A stretch of 64,000 nucleotides of DNA from Cyprinodon diabolis (lineage: Eukaryota; Chordata; Actinopteri; Cyprinodontiformes; Cyprinodontidae). The notes beneath the pieces are model-generated. The model did no database searches, had not been told where the DNA came from, and saw nothing but the letters and a program-made list of their open reading frames with translations. Position numbers and translations under genes: made by a program. This document shows, in pieces, positions 20,482 through 31,148 of this stretch (within the stretch, counting starts at the first letter, position 1; the number at the start of each line of letters is the position of its first letter). The stretch lies in contig CM060075.1 of NCBI GenBank assembly GCA_030533445.1, forward strand, positions 40,451,719 through 40,515,718. The letters are read 5' to 3'.

Positions 20482-23443
20482 ATGAAGATCCTGAGTTTGC
20501 TCATTCTTCTTTGTGCCTCATTAGCTTTGGGTAAAGCTGCTGGTGAGTTTTGTTTGCATGCATATAATTGTGATTTTTTTATTGATGCAAATATAACTTA
20601 CACCACACATTTTATATTCAAATACATTTCACAACTTGTATATTTTATCTTGCATAATGTAGTTTCTCTGCAATATGTAATGCAGGTTTTCCAGGTCCTA
20701 CAGATGAAGTTGAGAGGGATGAATCTCTCACAGAAGGTACGGATATATGGTTTGTACCATTAGAGCGCCTTTTCAGGCCACATAACTCCACAATACTTCA
20801 CAATACATTCAGTTATTCACCCACACACTGATGGTGGGAAGCTACACACCAATCTGAGAACATTTAGCTAGTCCTTACTTTCTTTTTTGCTGGTTTGTAG
20901 GTTTAGGATCAATGACTGAACATCAGGATATCATTGGCAGTCAAAACATTGTCCTCATTACATATATCGGCAGATGGCCGCTCACACTGAGCCTGGTTCT
21001 GTTGGAGGTTTCTTCCTGTTAAAAGGGAGTTTTTCCTCTCCAATGTCACTACAAGCATGCTCAGTGTGAGGGATTGTATTTGAGTCAATGAGTCGGTGCA
21101 ATCAACTGGTTTTCCTTAGATAGAAAACTTTGAATCAATTTGACTGTATGATCTGATGAACTGTAAAGTGCTTTGAGATGACTTGTGTTGTTAATTGGCG
21201 CTATAAAAATAAACTGAATTGAATTGAATATAGCAAGATGATTTATAAATTATTTTAGATATGTTCATGATAAAATGTGTATCTTTCTCAGACCCCAGCA
21301 AGAAATTTGAAACTGATGAAAACCTTTTAGATGGTAAGATTTTGTTTGACATTTATTTATAATTTGCAGAATCTCTGATAGGTACCGTAAGTACGCAAAA
21401 AGTACATTTAACAATATAATTTTGCCCAATTGTGTAGCTCCTCTTGGGGAGGATACTGGAAACAACACAAATGTAGAAGGTTAGTGGATGTTTTCTTCAG
21501 TTCATTTCATAATATATATATATATGCATATATATTTTTTGCTCATCTCTCCCTCCTCTGTTACCCAGAACCAGTCTTTGATTCTGTGACTGAAGAAATG
21601 TATTTGAAAGGTAGGTTTTTGTTTTGGTTTTGTTTCTGACTAAATCACTTTGTTTTAGCAATTATCATCATTCTTAATCAATGAGAGGCAAACTTAATCA
21701 CGGATGACTTTAAATGAACAATATCTCATGAAAAATTCCTAACCTTTAGAAAATAAAAACAAGCAATGTGGTACAGGATTATCAACAGCACAAGGACATG
21801 ATTAATTCCAGTTAACTGTACCATTATATTAAATAAGTTCTAAGTTTACTTACAATGTGGTGATACCACTGTACATCTTAGCTAGCTGCTTCCCCAGTAT
21901 TTAGTATGTTTGGACCTACCTAAAATTGTGCATTAGGAGCGTATGCAGTCTACAAATTATCAGCTAACTTAACAATATGTATATTTACCTCTCTTTCCTC
22001 TTTTTATAAGGTGTGTTGTCAACCAACAGTGGAAAAGGAGTTGGTTGTCCACTTTTTGGTGCTCTTTTAGTGTTTTGTAGTACAACAACTCTCAATAATG
22101 ACAATGTCAAAAGTAAAGCCATCATGGGTCTGTTTAAAACAGGTAGGGTGATACCAACTTTGCAAGGAGAACGGTGCACAGGGGATCATTGGTTAAACTT
22201 CAAACTTTTAATTGGGAAATGAAAATAAACAAATAAGGAAGTTATTAAAGCAGGTTATTTTTGTATACCACCATAGTGTGAGTTATGCACTTGATTTTAT
22301 CTGCTTGGGCAGCCTTAACACAAAAGTTTACCAAATTACCCAGTCAAACTAAAATTTACACCTTTAACACATGCAATTGGTCCCAGTTGATCACAGGATC
22401 AGCTCTTTTCACACATCCTGGCAATGATGGAAAGTTTACATCTAATGTCCACCGCAGGTGGCAGTACTGCAAGGGCTATAGCTTTAACTGATCAAGCAAA
22501 CCCCTAATGAAGAATTTCAGCGGTGAATTTCTAGCTTCTATGGCCAGTGAGGGGGCGCACCAGTGTCACCATAAAGCTGAGGGGGAACCCCGCTCCCCTC
22601 CCTCTATGACACCCTTTGTGACACCTTTTTTAGTATACAAATGAATTTTGCGGGTTCTATATTTTAAATGATTTATGTGAGACTCTCTAAATTTGTTATC
22701 AGCTCTAAATGGAACAGCCCATCGTTCTGGATCCTGTTCTCCTGGATGGACCCGGCTCAGGGGTCGTTGCTACCATGTCTTTCCAATTCTCTCCACGTGG
22801 TTTAAAGCTCAGGTGATCTTTGCTCATATTTCCTCACAAACTGCTTTCTGATTGCATATGTCTGATGGCTCTGGGTTTTTTTTTCGACTTCACAAAAACT
22901 GCAGGTCCATAGGAGCCCATCTCGCATCAGTTCATGACTTTGACATGAATTATCAGCTGCTAAAGCTGATAACAGCTGCAGGTCAGAGCCGCAGGGAAGT
23001 GTGGATCGGAGGCTCTGATTTACACAGGGTAAATTCATTGGTGCATAGACTTTGTAAGGCCATTGAAAAAATAAATTCAAACTGTTTATTTATACTGGTT
23101 TTTTTGCAGGAAGGTCGTTGGACCTGGGTGGATGGAACCCATTTTGGCTACACAAACTGGTGTCGATGGGAGCCCAATAACTTCTTTTATAATCAGCACT
23201 GTTTGGAGATGAACTACAGCCGTAAGTAAAGAATCAAACTCAAGTGTGAACTTCTTGACGGACAAAGAATTGTTTACAGCTACAAAGCTATTACATATCA
23301 GATCTACAGTACAGTTTTTTGCAGATTTGAAGCCTCAGAAATTTCTCCTAATTGATATGTTTGTTTGTTCTGCAGGTTCAAAATGCTGGGATGATAACAA
23401 CTGTTACTATGAAATACCATTTATCTGTGCCAGAAACTACTAA
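20482..23443 (+). CDS. C-type lectin A (secreted, long acidic stalk), possibly inactivated
   Basis: Exons: 20482-20542, 20686-20736, 21292-21333, 21439-21480, 21569-21610, 22703-22812, 22894-23028, 23110-23221 and 23376-23443 (TAA 23441-23443); AATAAA at 23602. The signal peptide is MKILSLLILLCASLALGKAA. Four short phase 1-1 exons encode an acidic stalk (DEVERDESLTE, KKFETDENLLD, EDTGNNTNVE with an N-glycosylation site, EPVFDSVTEEMYLK). The CRD has CSPGWTRLRGRCYHVF, GAHLASVHDF, EVWIGGSD, GRWTWVDGTHFGYTNWC, the mannose-type motif EPN (RWEPNN) and KCWDDNNC, with eight cysteines. The intron before 22894 ends in AC, not AG, and its only AG is 11 bases inside the exon at 22903-22904. Using that AG shifts the frame to an early stop. 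So the gene is either a pseudogene, mis-assembled, or makes a truncated product. Fish relatives are ladderlectin-like and type II antifreeze-like proteins. A possible extra exon lies at 22011-22142. Confidence 0.8.
20972..21233 (+). mobile_element. Rex1/L2-type LINE 3' tail inside lectin A intron 2
   Basis: Matches the 3' untranslated end of the LINE at 43.6-47.4 kb almost word for word (GATGGCCGCTCACACTGAGC, GGTTTCTTCCTGTTAAAAGG, ATCAACTGGTTTTCCTTAGA), ending in the AATTGAATTGAAT tail. Same strand as the host gene and wholly intronic. Confidence 0.85.
22011..22142 (+). other. Candidate in-frame cassette exon of lectin A
   Basis: A pyrimidine-rich tract and AG precede 22011 (CTTTCCTCTTTTTATAAG) and a donor GTAGGG follows 22142. 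The 132 bases begin and end in phase 1, as all lectin A stalk exons do, and are open for 44 codons: a Gly/Ser start, a hydrophobic CPLFGALLVFC segment, then a polar NNDNVKSKA end. I do not recognise the peptide. It could equally be part of an unlisted repeat with chance splice signals. Confidence 0.25.
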
Positions 23444-23609
23444 TGACTTTGAGTCTCATTAATAGACGTGGATCAGTGTAGGTTTCTCTTTTACAGTATC
23501 GCCACCTTCACCAATAACCGGAGAGACTCTTTGTATTTTGTTTTTCTTTTAATAGTTTCCAGTTCATGGCAAAAATAAAACAAATACCTGTGTGAAGATA
23601 AAATAAAGG

Positions 23610-25720
23610 AAACTGGGAAATCTAACTTTAGATTTTCCAATTTCCCAGCAAAAACACTCTAAATTGCAGAGAGATTTATATACTTTATACTTTAGATTTA
23701 ATACTCTATAAAATGTAGGAAACATAACATATTGGAATTTAATTTTAATTAAAAAAAAACTGTGGCTTGCATGTTACTCTTACTACTTTAACATTTTCCC
23801 ATTTTGTCATTTCATGCTCCAAAGTTTCATTATTAAACTTTCACTTGCTAGAAAAACTCAAAGTTGTGCGTCACTCTGAAGAAACAGGAACATATTACAC
23901 AGTTTTAAACAGTAATAAAAAAGAAATACATTTTGAAAAATTAGTTAACAACAGAGTGACTTGAAGGATTTATGTCAATAAGTTACAGTACATTGGATAA
24001 GTGATTAAACAAAGCTGAAAGGGCTAATAAAAATATAACTGAACTTAGCTGTTTTTGGTCTTATAAGCGGTATACTGGAGTTATTAGTGTAATGAAAGGC
24101 AAACATATTTTTTGGTACTTTTTATTATCTCTTTTGGGATTTCTCAATGAAAACATCAATTTCACTGTTGCTTTGTTTCCTGGCTAATGAATGAATTAAT
24201 TAATTAATAGGAATTTATTTCAGACAATTTGACAAGCAATAAATAAATGAACCAAATACACAAAAGAGACTAGTTAACATCAACCAAACCAAACACCAAT
24301 TTCCAAACCAACTAAATTCACATGTATAAAAATAGAAACAAAACCCTCAACCTGATAAACCTGTCGCCGACATCAGATACACTTTTTGCTTCTGGTGATG
24401 AGCAAAAACCCATAAGTGGATAACGGCTGAGATTGAAGCTCATGTTGTAAATTCAAAAATTCGTTTTATCTATGTGTATTTACTTACTTATATTTAACCA
24501 AAAGTTGTCTTTTTAATAAGTGTAAGATTCAGACTAAGTTCTGTATTAATGTGCTAAAGGTTAATTTCCTCTAAAAGATTAAGTTTTATTTTTAGTGTAC
24601 TTCCTGCAGCTTCCTGCTGGGCCACCAAGTTCCTGATTTATTTCTCTGTTGACATCCTGTGTTGACATGGAAACATGCGAGTCAGCAAGACAGACATTCC
24701 AACACTTATGCCATTGCTTTATTGTAAGATCCATATGTGTAAGATGACCTGTGAAATTCTGTTATTGTGTTATTTGTACATTTACTGGATAAACTGTGTT
24801 AACTGGGACAAACTGGGGGAGAAAAAAAGCCAGGGACCCACTGTTTGTGAGCTATCTTTGAGGGCTTAGATCAACATGTGGTCATACAGACCTAAGGTAA
24901 AATCTTTCTCTGTATAAGGTGCTGAATATCAATGATTTTCATGTAATTGACTGAAATAAATTATGCAAATACTTAAAATTGTTTATCCTTCTTTTGCATT
25001 ATTCTGAGAACTTTGCCTCACAAATTAAAGAACCGGGAACAAACAATAGTTAAGACACAAACTGTTTGCCTCTTATTTATTATCAGAAAGTAGCAGGGAA
25101 ATTTATCACAGATAAGTCCCCTGCAAACATTTAAAGATGAATCAACTGGATTTCTTTCTAAAGGGAATGAACACCATATTACCCTTTCTTGACTGTGCTG
25201 TCCACATTGAGGACTGTTTATCTTAAAGGGGAAAGCCGTTTTTTTTACATTGGGCCCTTGATTTTACGTTATTACATCATGTTCTACTCACCCATATGAG
25301 TTTTGTGTCATTTGGAGCCGTTCTGAAGATATTTGGTTAGGTTATATCCAGGTAAAATCTGCATATAGGCAACGACTTGAAGACACAAACTAAACTGTTC
25401 ATAATTTATTCTTTATGTTACGCCAGCATTTATCACATGTAGGCAAATCACTTTCTCCCAGACATCCTCAGTCACATTTTTTTTATATTTATATCGTTTA
25501 AAAACAAAGTGGAGTAATTTTGTTTTGTGTGTGGGAATGTATGTTGTGGACTTACTTGTGTAGCTGTATATGTATTTATCTGTAACAATTTGGGAAAATT
25601 CCATCATATCTTACTTGGCTTTGGCTCCATGTGGACAAAGGTTTTAAAGGGTTGCAAATGTTTTCTTTTGTTTTCTTTTCAACTGCTTTTATTTTTCACA
25701 ATTGTTTTTATATTTGTTCT
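23610..25720. other. Intergenic, no gene recognised
   Basis: AT-rich with TTAATTAATTAAT at 24195-24207. The part about 25060-25120 resembles the flank downstream of the 46-residue peptide gene. No exon with family motifs was found. Confidence 0.4.
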
Positions 25721-25721
25721 A

Positions 25722-26118
25722 AAAGCAGCTCCACAGGCAGCCCCATCCAGGAAACACACAGCCACGTAGACAAGTTCTGACCCAGCTTACATGTCAGAGG
25801 ATGAAGAGAGCACATACAGTTAGTCACAGTAAGAGAAACAGCAATGCACTGAAAAACAGACCAAGCTCCAACATCTATAAACAAAGGTGATGATGGCAGC
25901 AGTAGAGCTGATATATCTCTCCAGGATGGTGTCACAGCAAAACAAGAACATACTAGATGAAGCTACTATAAAAATAGTGGAGAGAGCATAGCATTAGAGA
26001 TTGAACTAACACATTTTGTAGAGTGGGAGAATAGAGATTAAATAGAATAAAGCAGAATGATTAAAAAGGGGCCCCTATGTCCTCCAGCAGTCTAAACCTA
26101 TAGCAGCATATCTACAAC
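25722..26118 (-). mobile_element. Rex1/L2-type LINE 3' region fragment
   Basis: Minus-strand reading gives the block after the reverse transcriptase stop of the LINE at 43.6-47.4 kb: GCTGCTATAGGTTTAGACTG, CTGGAGGACATAGGGGCCCC, then GATGTTGGAGCTTGGTCTG and TGTGTTTCCTGGATGGGGC. Diverged and coding-free. Confidence 0.75.
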
Positions 26119-26960
26119 AGTTGTACTGATACATGACCAACAATACTGTGTATAAGTTGACATTTTATTATTATTAATTTTTTTTACAATAGACTTTTAA
26201 AACTTTTTGCAAGATTTCAATATTGTATATTTGGAAAACACCATTAAAGTTATAAAAGGTGAACTGCCAAAAAATCTCAATGCTCAAAAAATTTGTTAAA
26301 AAACAAACATATAAAACAGGGAGTGGCGGCCTCAGAAACATATAATAACATAGAATATTTCTAGGACTAATGTAAAAGAGCTATACAAATCTTTTTTGTG
26401 TTTTGATTCCAAATATTCATCATCTGTCAATTCCGTTCCACAATTCAGAAGAACACCCAGGTTTAATCCGAGAGGGAACTTTCTCGGATAGTGAAGGCGA
26501 TATCTTTCGTCAACCAGGACGATGACGAAAATATTTCATCAACGGCCCTTTATTCCCGTGACGACACATCCACGAGACAATGACGCACAAAAATTGTTTC
26601 CAGAAAATAAAAATATGAAGACAATAAAAAATGATTTTTGTTAACGGGTCTAAGACCAGACGACCTTTACAAGCCATGGACGAATGGATATTAAAAAATG
26701 TAATTGTTTATAAATATTTGTATTTGTTATTATAACTGTCTCTTGAACTTCATAGAAGATTACGCGTTGTTGCCCTTTTTGACCCTACACGCCGCCTGTC
26801 CCACAGTGCCTCACGCCGCTCAATGAGTTGTAGCAGAGGGCTGATACTCCTAGAATCACTGGTAGTAGTTAACCGTGACTAGCTCAACTTCGCAGTCTTG
26901 GCGTTGGGCTCGGATACCGGTTTACGGTCTGTTTGAAGAGCTGGGGAAAAACAATGCATT
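26119..26960. other. Intergenic with an unassigned repeat
   Basis: 26480-26650 (GATGACGAAAATATTTCATC, CGTGACGACACATCCACGAG) resembles a common fish DNA-transposon phrase (ATGACGA...AAATATTTCATCAACGG), but I cannot define its ends. Confidence 0.35.
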
Positions 26961-27305
26961 TCTAAAATGTCCATTGATGATGAGTGGGAATAAAAAAGGC
27001 AAGATATTTTATCAATATTACCTTGTTTAGGTGTGTATTAATTCAATACTTTTCATTCATTTCCAATATCTGTATATACTGTAGTACTGATAAGAATTAT
27101 TGAAGTGAGATATAGAACAATTTACTACTAAAAATGATCTTATCCAAGTGATTATGCAGATCTCATTAACATTGTGTAAAATGAAACTATTTTCAATCTA
27201 ATTATGATATAGGATAAGGATAAACACAACTTCTAATTTCAAAGTAGATTGGGCACCTGAAGTGTATTTTCCTAATTTTAAATGACTAAAGACTCAACCT
27301 CAAAT

Positions 27306-27387
27306 CGCTGTGAACAGGGTTCGAACCTGTGCGGGGAAACCCCATTGGATTTCGAGTCCAACGCCTTAACCTCTCAGCCATCACAGC
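27306..27387 (-). tRNA. tRNA-Ser(CGA)
   Basis: 82 bases. The acceptor stem GCTGTGA (27387-27381) pairs with TCACAGC, with discriminator G. The A box reads TGGCTGAGAGG and the B box GGTTCGAACCC. The anticodon loop is CT-CGA-AA, reading UCG serine codons. The long variable arm expected of serine tRNA is present (GGGGTTTCCCC). All stems close. No intron. It appears functional. Confidence 0.92.
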
Positions 27388-27928
27388 TGTATAGATCACT
27401 GATGTTTTCTGAAACCACACAGCAGACAAGACACAGATCTATGCAGGTTAGACAGGGAACGGAGTAGGAGACAGAGAAAAGGCCTCCTCCTCCAACGAGA
27501 GCCAAGTAAAAAAAAAAAGATCTAAAATAGCAATAAAATAAGACTAAGAGGACTGGATGGGGAATACTGAAATGATACATTTCTAAAATGTCAATTGTTG
27601 ATGAGTGGGAATAAAAAAAGGAAAGATATTTGATCAATATTACCTTGTTTAGTTATGTTTTAATTCAATACATTTTTCATTCATTTTCAATATCTGAATA
27701 AACTGTAGAACTGATAAGAATTATTAAATTGAGATATAGAACAATTTACTTTGAAAAATTATATGTTATCCAGGTGTTTATACAGATCTCATCAACATTG
27801 TTTAAATGGAATTATATTAAATCTAATCATGATATAGGATAAGAATAAATATAACTTCTAATTTCAAAGTAGATTGGACACCTGAAGTGTATTATCCTAA
27901 TTTTAAATGCCTAAAGACACAACAACAA

Positions 27929-28010
27929 ATCATGAACAGGGTTTGAATCTGTGCGGGGGAAACCCCTTTGGATTTCAAGTCCAACGCCTTAACCTCTCAG
28001 CCTTCACAAC
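27929..28010 (-). pseudogene. tRNA-Ser pseudogene (anticodon changed to TGA)
   Basis: Same cassette as the copy at 27306, but the acceptor stem is broken: 5' GTTGTGA faces a deleted and altered 3' side (TTCATGATT where TTCACAGCG is expected). The anticodon loop reads CT-TGA-AA, a CGA-to-TGA change that would still be serine. The stem damage argues against a working tRNA. Confidence 0.8.
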
Positions 28011-28469
28011 TGCATATACACCTGCATGTTTTCTTAAGTCATTGAAAAAGTACTAGAGCGCATTATAATTATGGGCTAAAGGTACTTCTTTAGAAAGACA
28101 GATGGTAAAGATGAAAATGGGTGATAAAACAGATCAGGGCTTTCCATTGGAAGGATGCAATGAATTGAAGGAGGTTAGAAGTCATTATATAAATACTTTA
28201 AATTTCAAACCTCTTCACAACATACATTTTATGGTGGGGGTTAGTTATTCTGATTCATCATAGAGTGAAGTTATATCAGATCTCAACAAAGCTTCACAAC
28301 ACCGATAATGATGTAACATCAACTTTAGCTGCAAAAAGATTGAGATCTCGTCAACATTGTGTACAATGGAATTATATTCAATGTAATCATGATATAGGAT
28401 AAGGATTAACAAAACTTCTAATTTCAAAGTAGATTGGACACCTGAAGTGTATTTTCTTGATTTTAAATG

Positions 28470-30025
28470 ACTCAAAATCACAGATGTAAAAAGGACTGGA
28501 GGGCAATATGATTTGGGTGCTTCTTTAGAAAGACAGATGGTAAAAATGTTTGTAGGACTAGTGTAAAACAGCTATACAAATCTTTTTTGTGTGTACTAAA
28601 TAAAAATGTAATCAGTCAGATAAACAAAAATCTAATTAACATTTTGTCAAATGAAACAAAAAAATCGCCATCAGGGCCAGTGGTCTTTTACAGATGGCTA
28701 TGCCAAGAGAGGGTTGCTACAGACAGGCTGTGGTTAGCCTTGGCTGCGGTTACCCTAGGAGGTCCGCTGGTTGCTTTTTTCTAAAATTATGCACTAAATC
28801 AGTAAATGGATCATATAGTGACGCTTAAAAGTATAATATTCTCCCACAAACTATCTTAAAACGTTATTTTATAGAACAAGGGCAACAGAAAAGAGAACTT
28901 TTAACTTAATACTCTGAGCTCTGGGACAGCTGTCAATCTCAAGAACAGATAAAGTATGTCCGCTCTGATGCATACTCAGTAAAGAGGGCGGAGGAAAACA
29001 GCATCTGGGGACTTTGTCAGTTCTTGATCTTGTGTTCTTGTGAATTGGAACAGAACTAGAGCTGAGGCTTATGACATTTCACGAGCACATCAGAACGCAC
29101 AACTACACATATTAAGGAAGGGCTTATGTTGTGTTTCCTACCACATGGTTTGCAGTTTCCTTTGATTTTAAGTGTCTATTTACATTTTTTGTTTTAACAA
29201 TTAGACATTTTCAAGAACTAATAAATAAGTATCATTATGCTTTAGCAGGATAAATGATTCCTATTACATCTAATTTAATGACATATTGGCGACCTCAAGT
29301 TTATTTTCTTCACCTATAAAGTAAAGTCACAAGTAGAGATCGCTGTGAACAGGGTTTGAACCTGTGCGGGGAATCCCCATTGGATTTCGAGTCCAACGCC
29401 TTAACCTCTCGGCCATCACAGCTGTGAAGGGTACTATAATTCTGGACAATATAGCCTTCTATAGAAGGACAGCTGGTAGACATACATAGGGATGATAAAA
29501 CGGGTCAGAGAGTTCATTATACAAATACTTAAAATTTAAAACCTCTTCACAACATACATTTTTTTATAAGGGTTAGCCAACAGGTCAGAGCTGCTGCTCT
29601 TTCTTGTTAATCTCCAGAATAAAAATGTCCTCACGGGGAACAGCAACTGATCCTAGTTGCTGACAAAAAAATCATAATTTGAAAATGACCTTATCTTTGT
29701 TTTGCTGTGAACTAAAGTTCTGTTAAAATGTAAATGATCACCCATTTTGATAGATCTTATTGTGTCAACTTCGTTTAACTTAATTGAGTGTTACCACAAG
29801 AAATTCACTTGTAAAATGTTTTTTTCTTCTGCTACAGAAAGAGAAGAAAGACAGCATTTAGATTTTAAGGTTTGCTTTGAGTATAAAACCCTTTCATTTT
29901 TAGTATCGGCATGGTTTCGATGACTGCATCACAAAATGTAATCCTTTCAGGGGAAATTCATTTGTCAGTGTTCAAATCATCAGCTGCGAGAAGCGGATGC
30001 TAAGCAGAGAGGTGGAGGGATTCCT
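28470..30025. repeat. Segmental duplication, copy 1
   Basis: Matches 34285-35845 in the same orientation over about 1.55 kb. The 5' part (CTGGAGGGCAATATGATTTG) is diverged. From about 28960 the copies are nearly identical, including AGTAAAGAGGGCGGAGGAAA, the tRNA-Ser and its flanks. Small indels separate them, for example GGCTTTGAG-type sequence around 29860-29880 is shortened in copy 2. Confidence 0.9.
29341..29422 (-). tRNA. tRNA-Ser(CGA), copy in duplication 1
   Basis: The acceptor stem GCTGTGA/TCACAGC is intact, the A box is TGGCCGAGAGG and the anticodon CGA. The T loop is TTCAAAC (A instead of G at position 57, which is allowed). The variable arm GGGGATTCCCC remains self-complementary. 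It appears functional and matches the copy at 35193-35274. Confidence 0.9.
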
Positions 30026-30430
30026 AACAAGCAGATTTTGGTGCCACTTCCTTCATAGATTCTGATAATAATAATAATGTTGTTGTAACACCAGCATTGG
30101 CCCCATTAATTAACTAATAATCATTTAAGTGCAAATTGATGGATGTTTTGTTACACTCTTTGGTTGAAACTCAGTTACAGTTGTGTTGAAATTGGGCTTT
30201 TTGCAAGGAAATTTTTTAACTGACAGGCCAGAGCTGCTGTCATTTCTGAATGAATCCCCAGAATATGACCAGCCTCATCATGGGAAATTCATTTGAAGTC
30301 CGGATTGACGATCAAACCCTTTCCTTTTTTTAATCAGGATGGTTTTGATAACAGCCATCACAAAATGTAACTATATCAGGCAACCTTCATTTGTCTATGT
30401 TCAAATCATTAGCTGCTTTAAGTGGATACA
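29560..30430. repeat. Diverged internal repeat of tRNA flanking sequence
   Basis: Phrases of 29575-30000 recur at 30215-30425: AGGTCAGAGCTGCTG versus AGGCCAGAGCTGCTG, AACCCTTTCATTTTTAGTAT versus AACCCTTTCCTTTTTT, GCATCACAAAATGTAA versus CCATCACAAAATGTAA, and TTCAAATCATCAGCTGC versus TTCAAATCATTAGCTGC. This is an older duplication within the array. Confidence 0.6.
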
Positions 30431-31060
30431 GTGATTTTGATCATTAAAAATCATTAAGGTCAAACTGAACATTTTCAAGCTTATTCCAATTAATACAGAT
30501 ATTGTAATACAAATATAATTCCCTAGATCCCTGCATATGAAACTTTCTTTTATGGTGCATATTCATGGTGCTCTTAAGCGACAGAATATTAAAAGAAATC
30601 CACTTTTTGATTTCTCTGTCATCGAAATTTAAGGATTTTGTAGAACAGTTTTTAAATGGGAAATGTATGGGCTTTATCTGAGAAATTTTCATTGTTATTA
30701 AAAAACATTAGATACTCTATCACATTTTTGCATATATAGACCAATGGCTGGATGATGTATTGCCAACCAGGCTGCTGCCACTTTCCTTTATAAAAGATAT
30801 GAGCTTAAGTTAAAGTATTAGTAAATTATTCTTTTAATAACGATTTTTCAGGGTGATCTTTAAAGATGTGTGTATTAGCCACACAAAAAATACGTGAAAA
30901 GTTGAAACATTCTCTTGTCATCTTGTTGCAGTGCTTTCAATTTTGATGTGTGCAAAGTTAATAACATACAACAACAGGTAAACTTTAATAAAGACAATAT
31001 GATTTTATTTAACTTTAAATTATGTTTCTAAAACCAATATGGTCTGTATCTTTATAAATG
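30431..31060. other. Intergenic, nothing recognised
   Basis: AT-rich sequence between the tRNA array and lectin B. No exon or named repeat. Confidence 0.4.
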
Positions 31061-31148
31061 ATTAATGCAGATCAACAAAAAAAAAAAAAAAAACACCAGT
31101 AAATGCCCTATGATGATTGTGCTTTTCAATTCTTCAGGAACAGTGAAG

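Larger units (their letters stand above)
26965..28480. repeat. Tandem units carrying tRNA-Ser genes
   Basis: The stretch 26965-27300 recurs at 27585-27925, and its last part again at 28330-28480. Shared phrases include GATGAGTGGGAATAAAAAA, AGAATTATT, GATATAGGATAAG, TTCTAATTTCAAAGTAGATT and CACCTGAAGTGTATT. Units 1 and 2 each end in a tRNA-Ser copy. The third lacks it. The unit length is about 620 bp, and divergence between copies is easily visible. Confidence 0.8.

Noticed and set aside
27282..27467. 61-codon open frame over a tRNA-Ser gene
   Set aside because: The sequence is explained by the tRNA on the opposite strand and its flanks.
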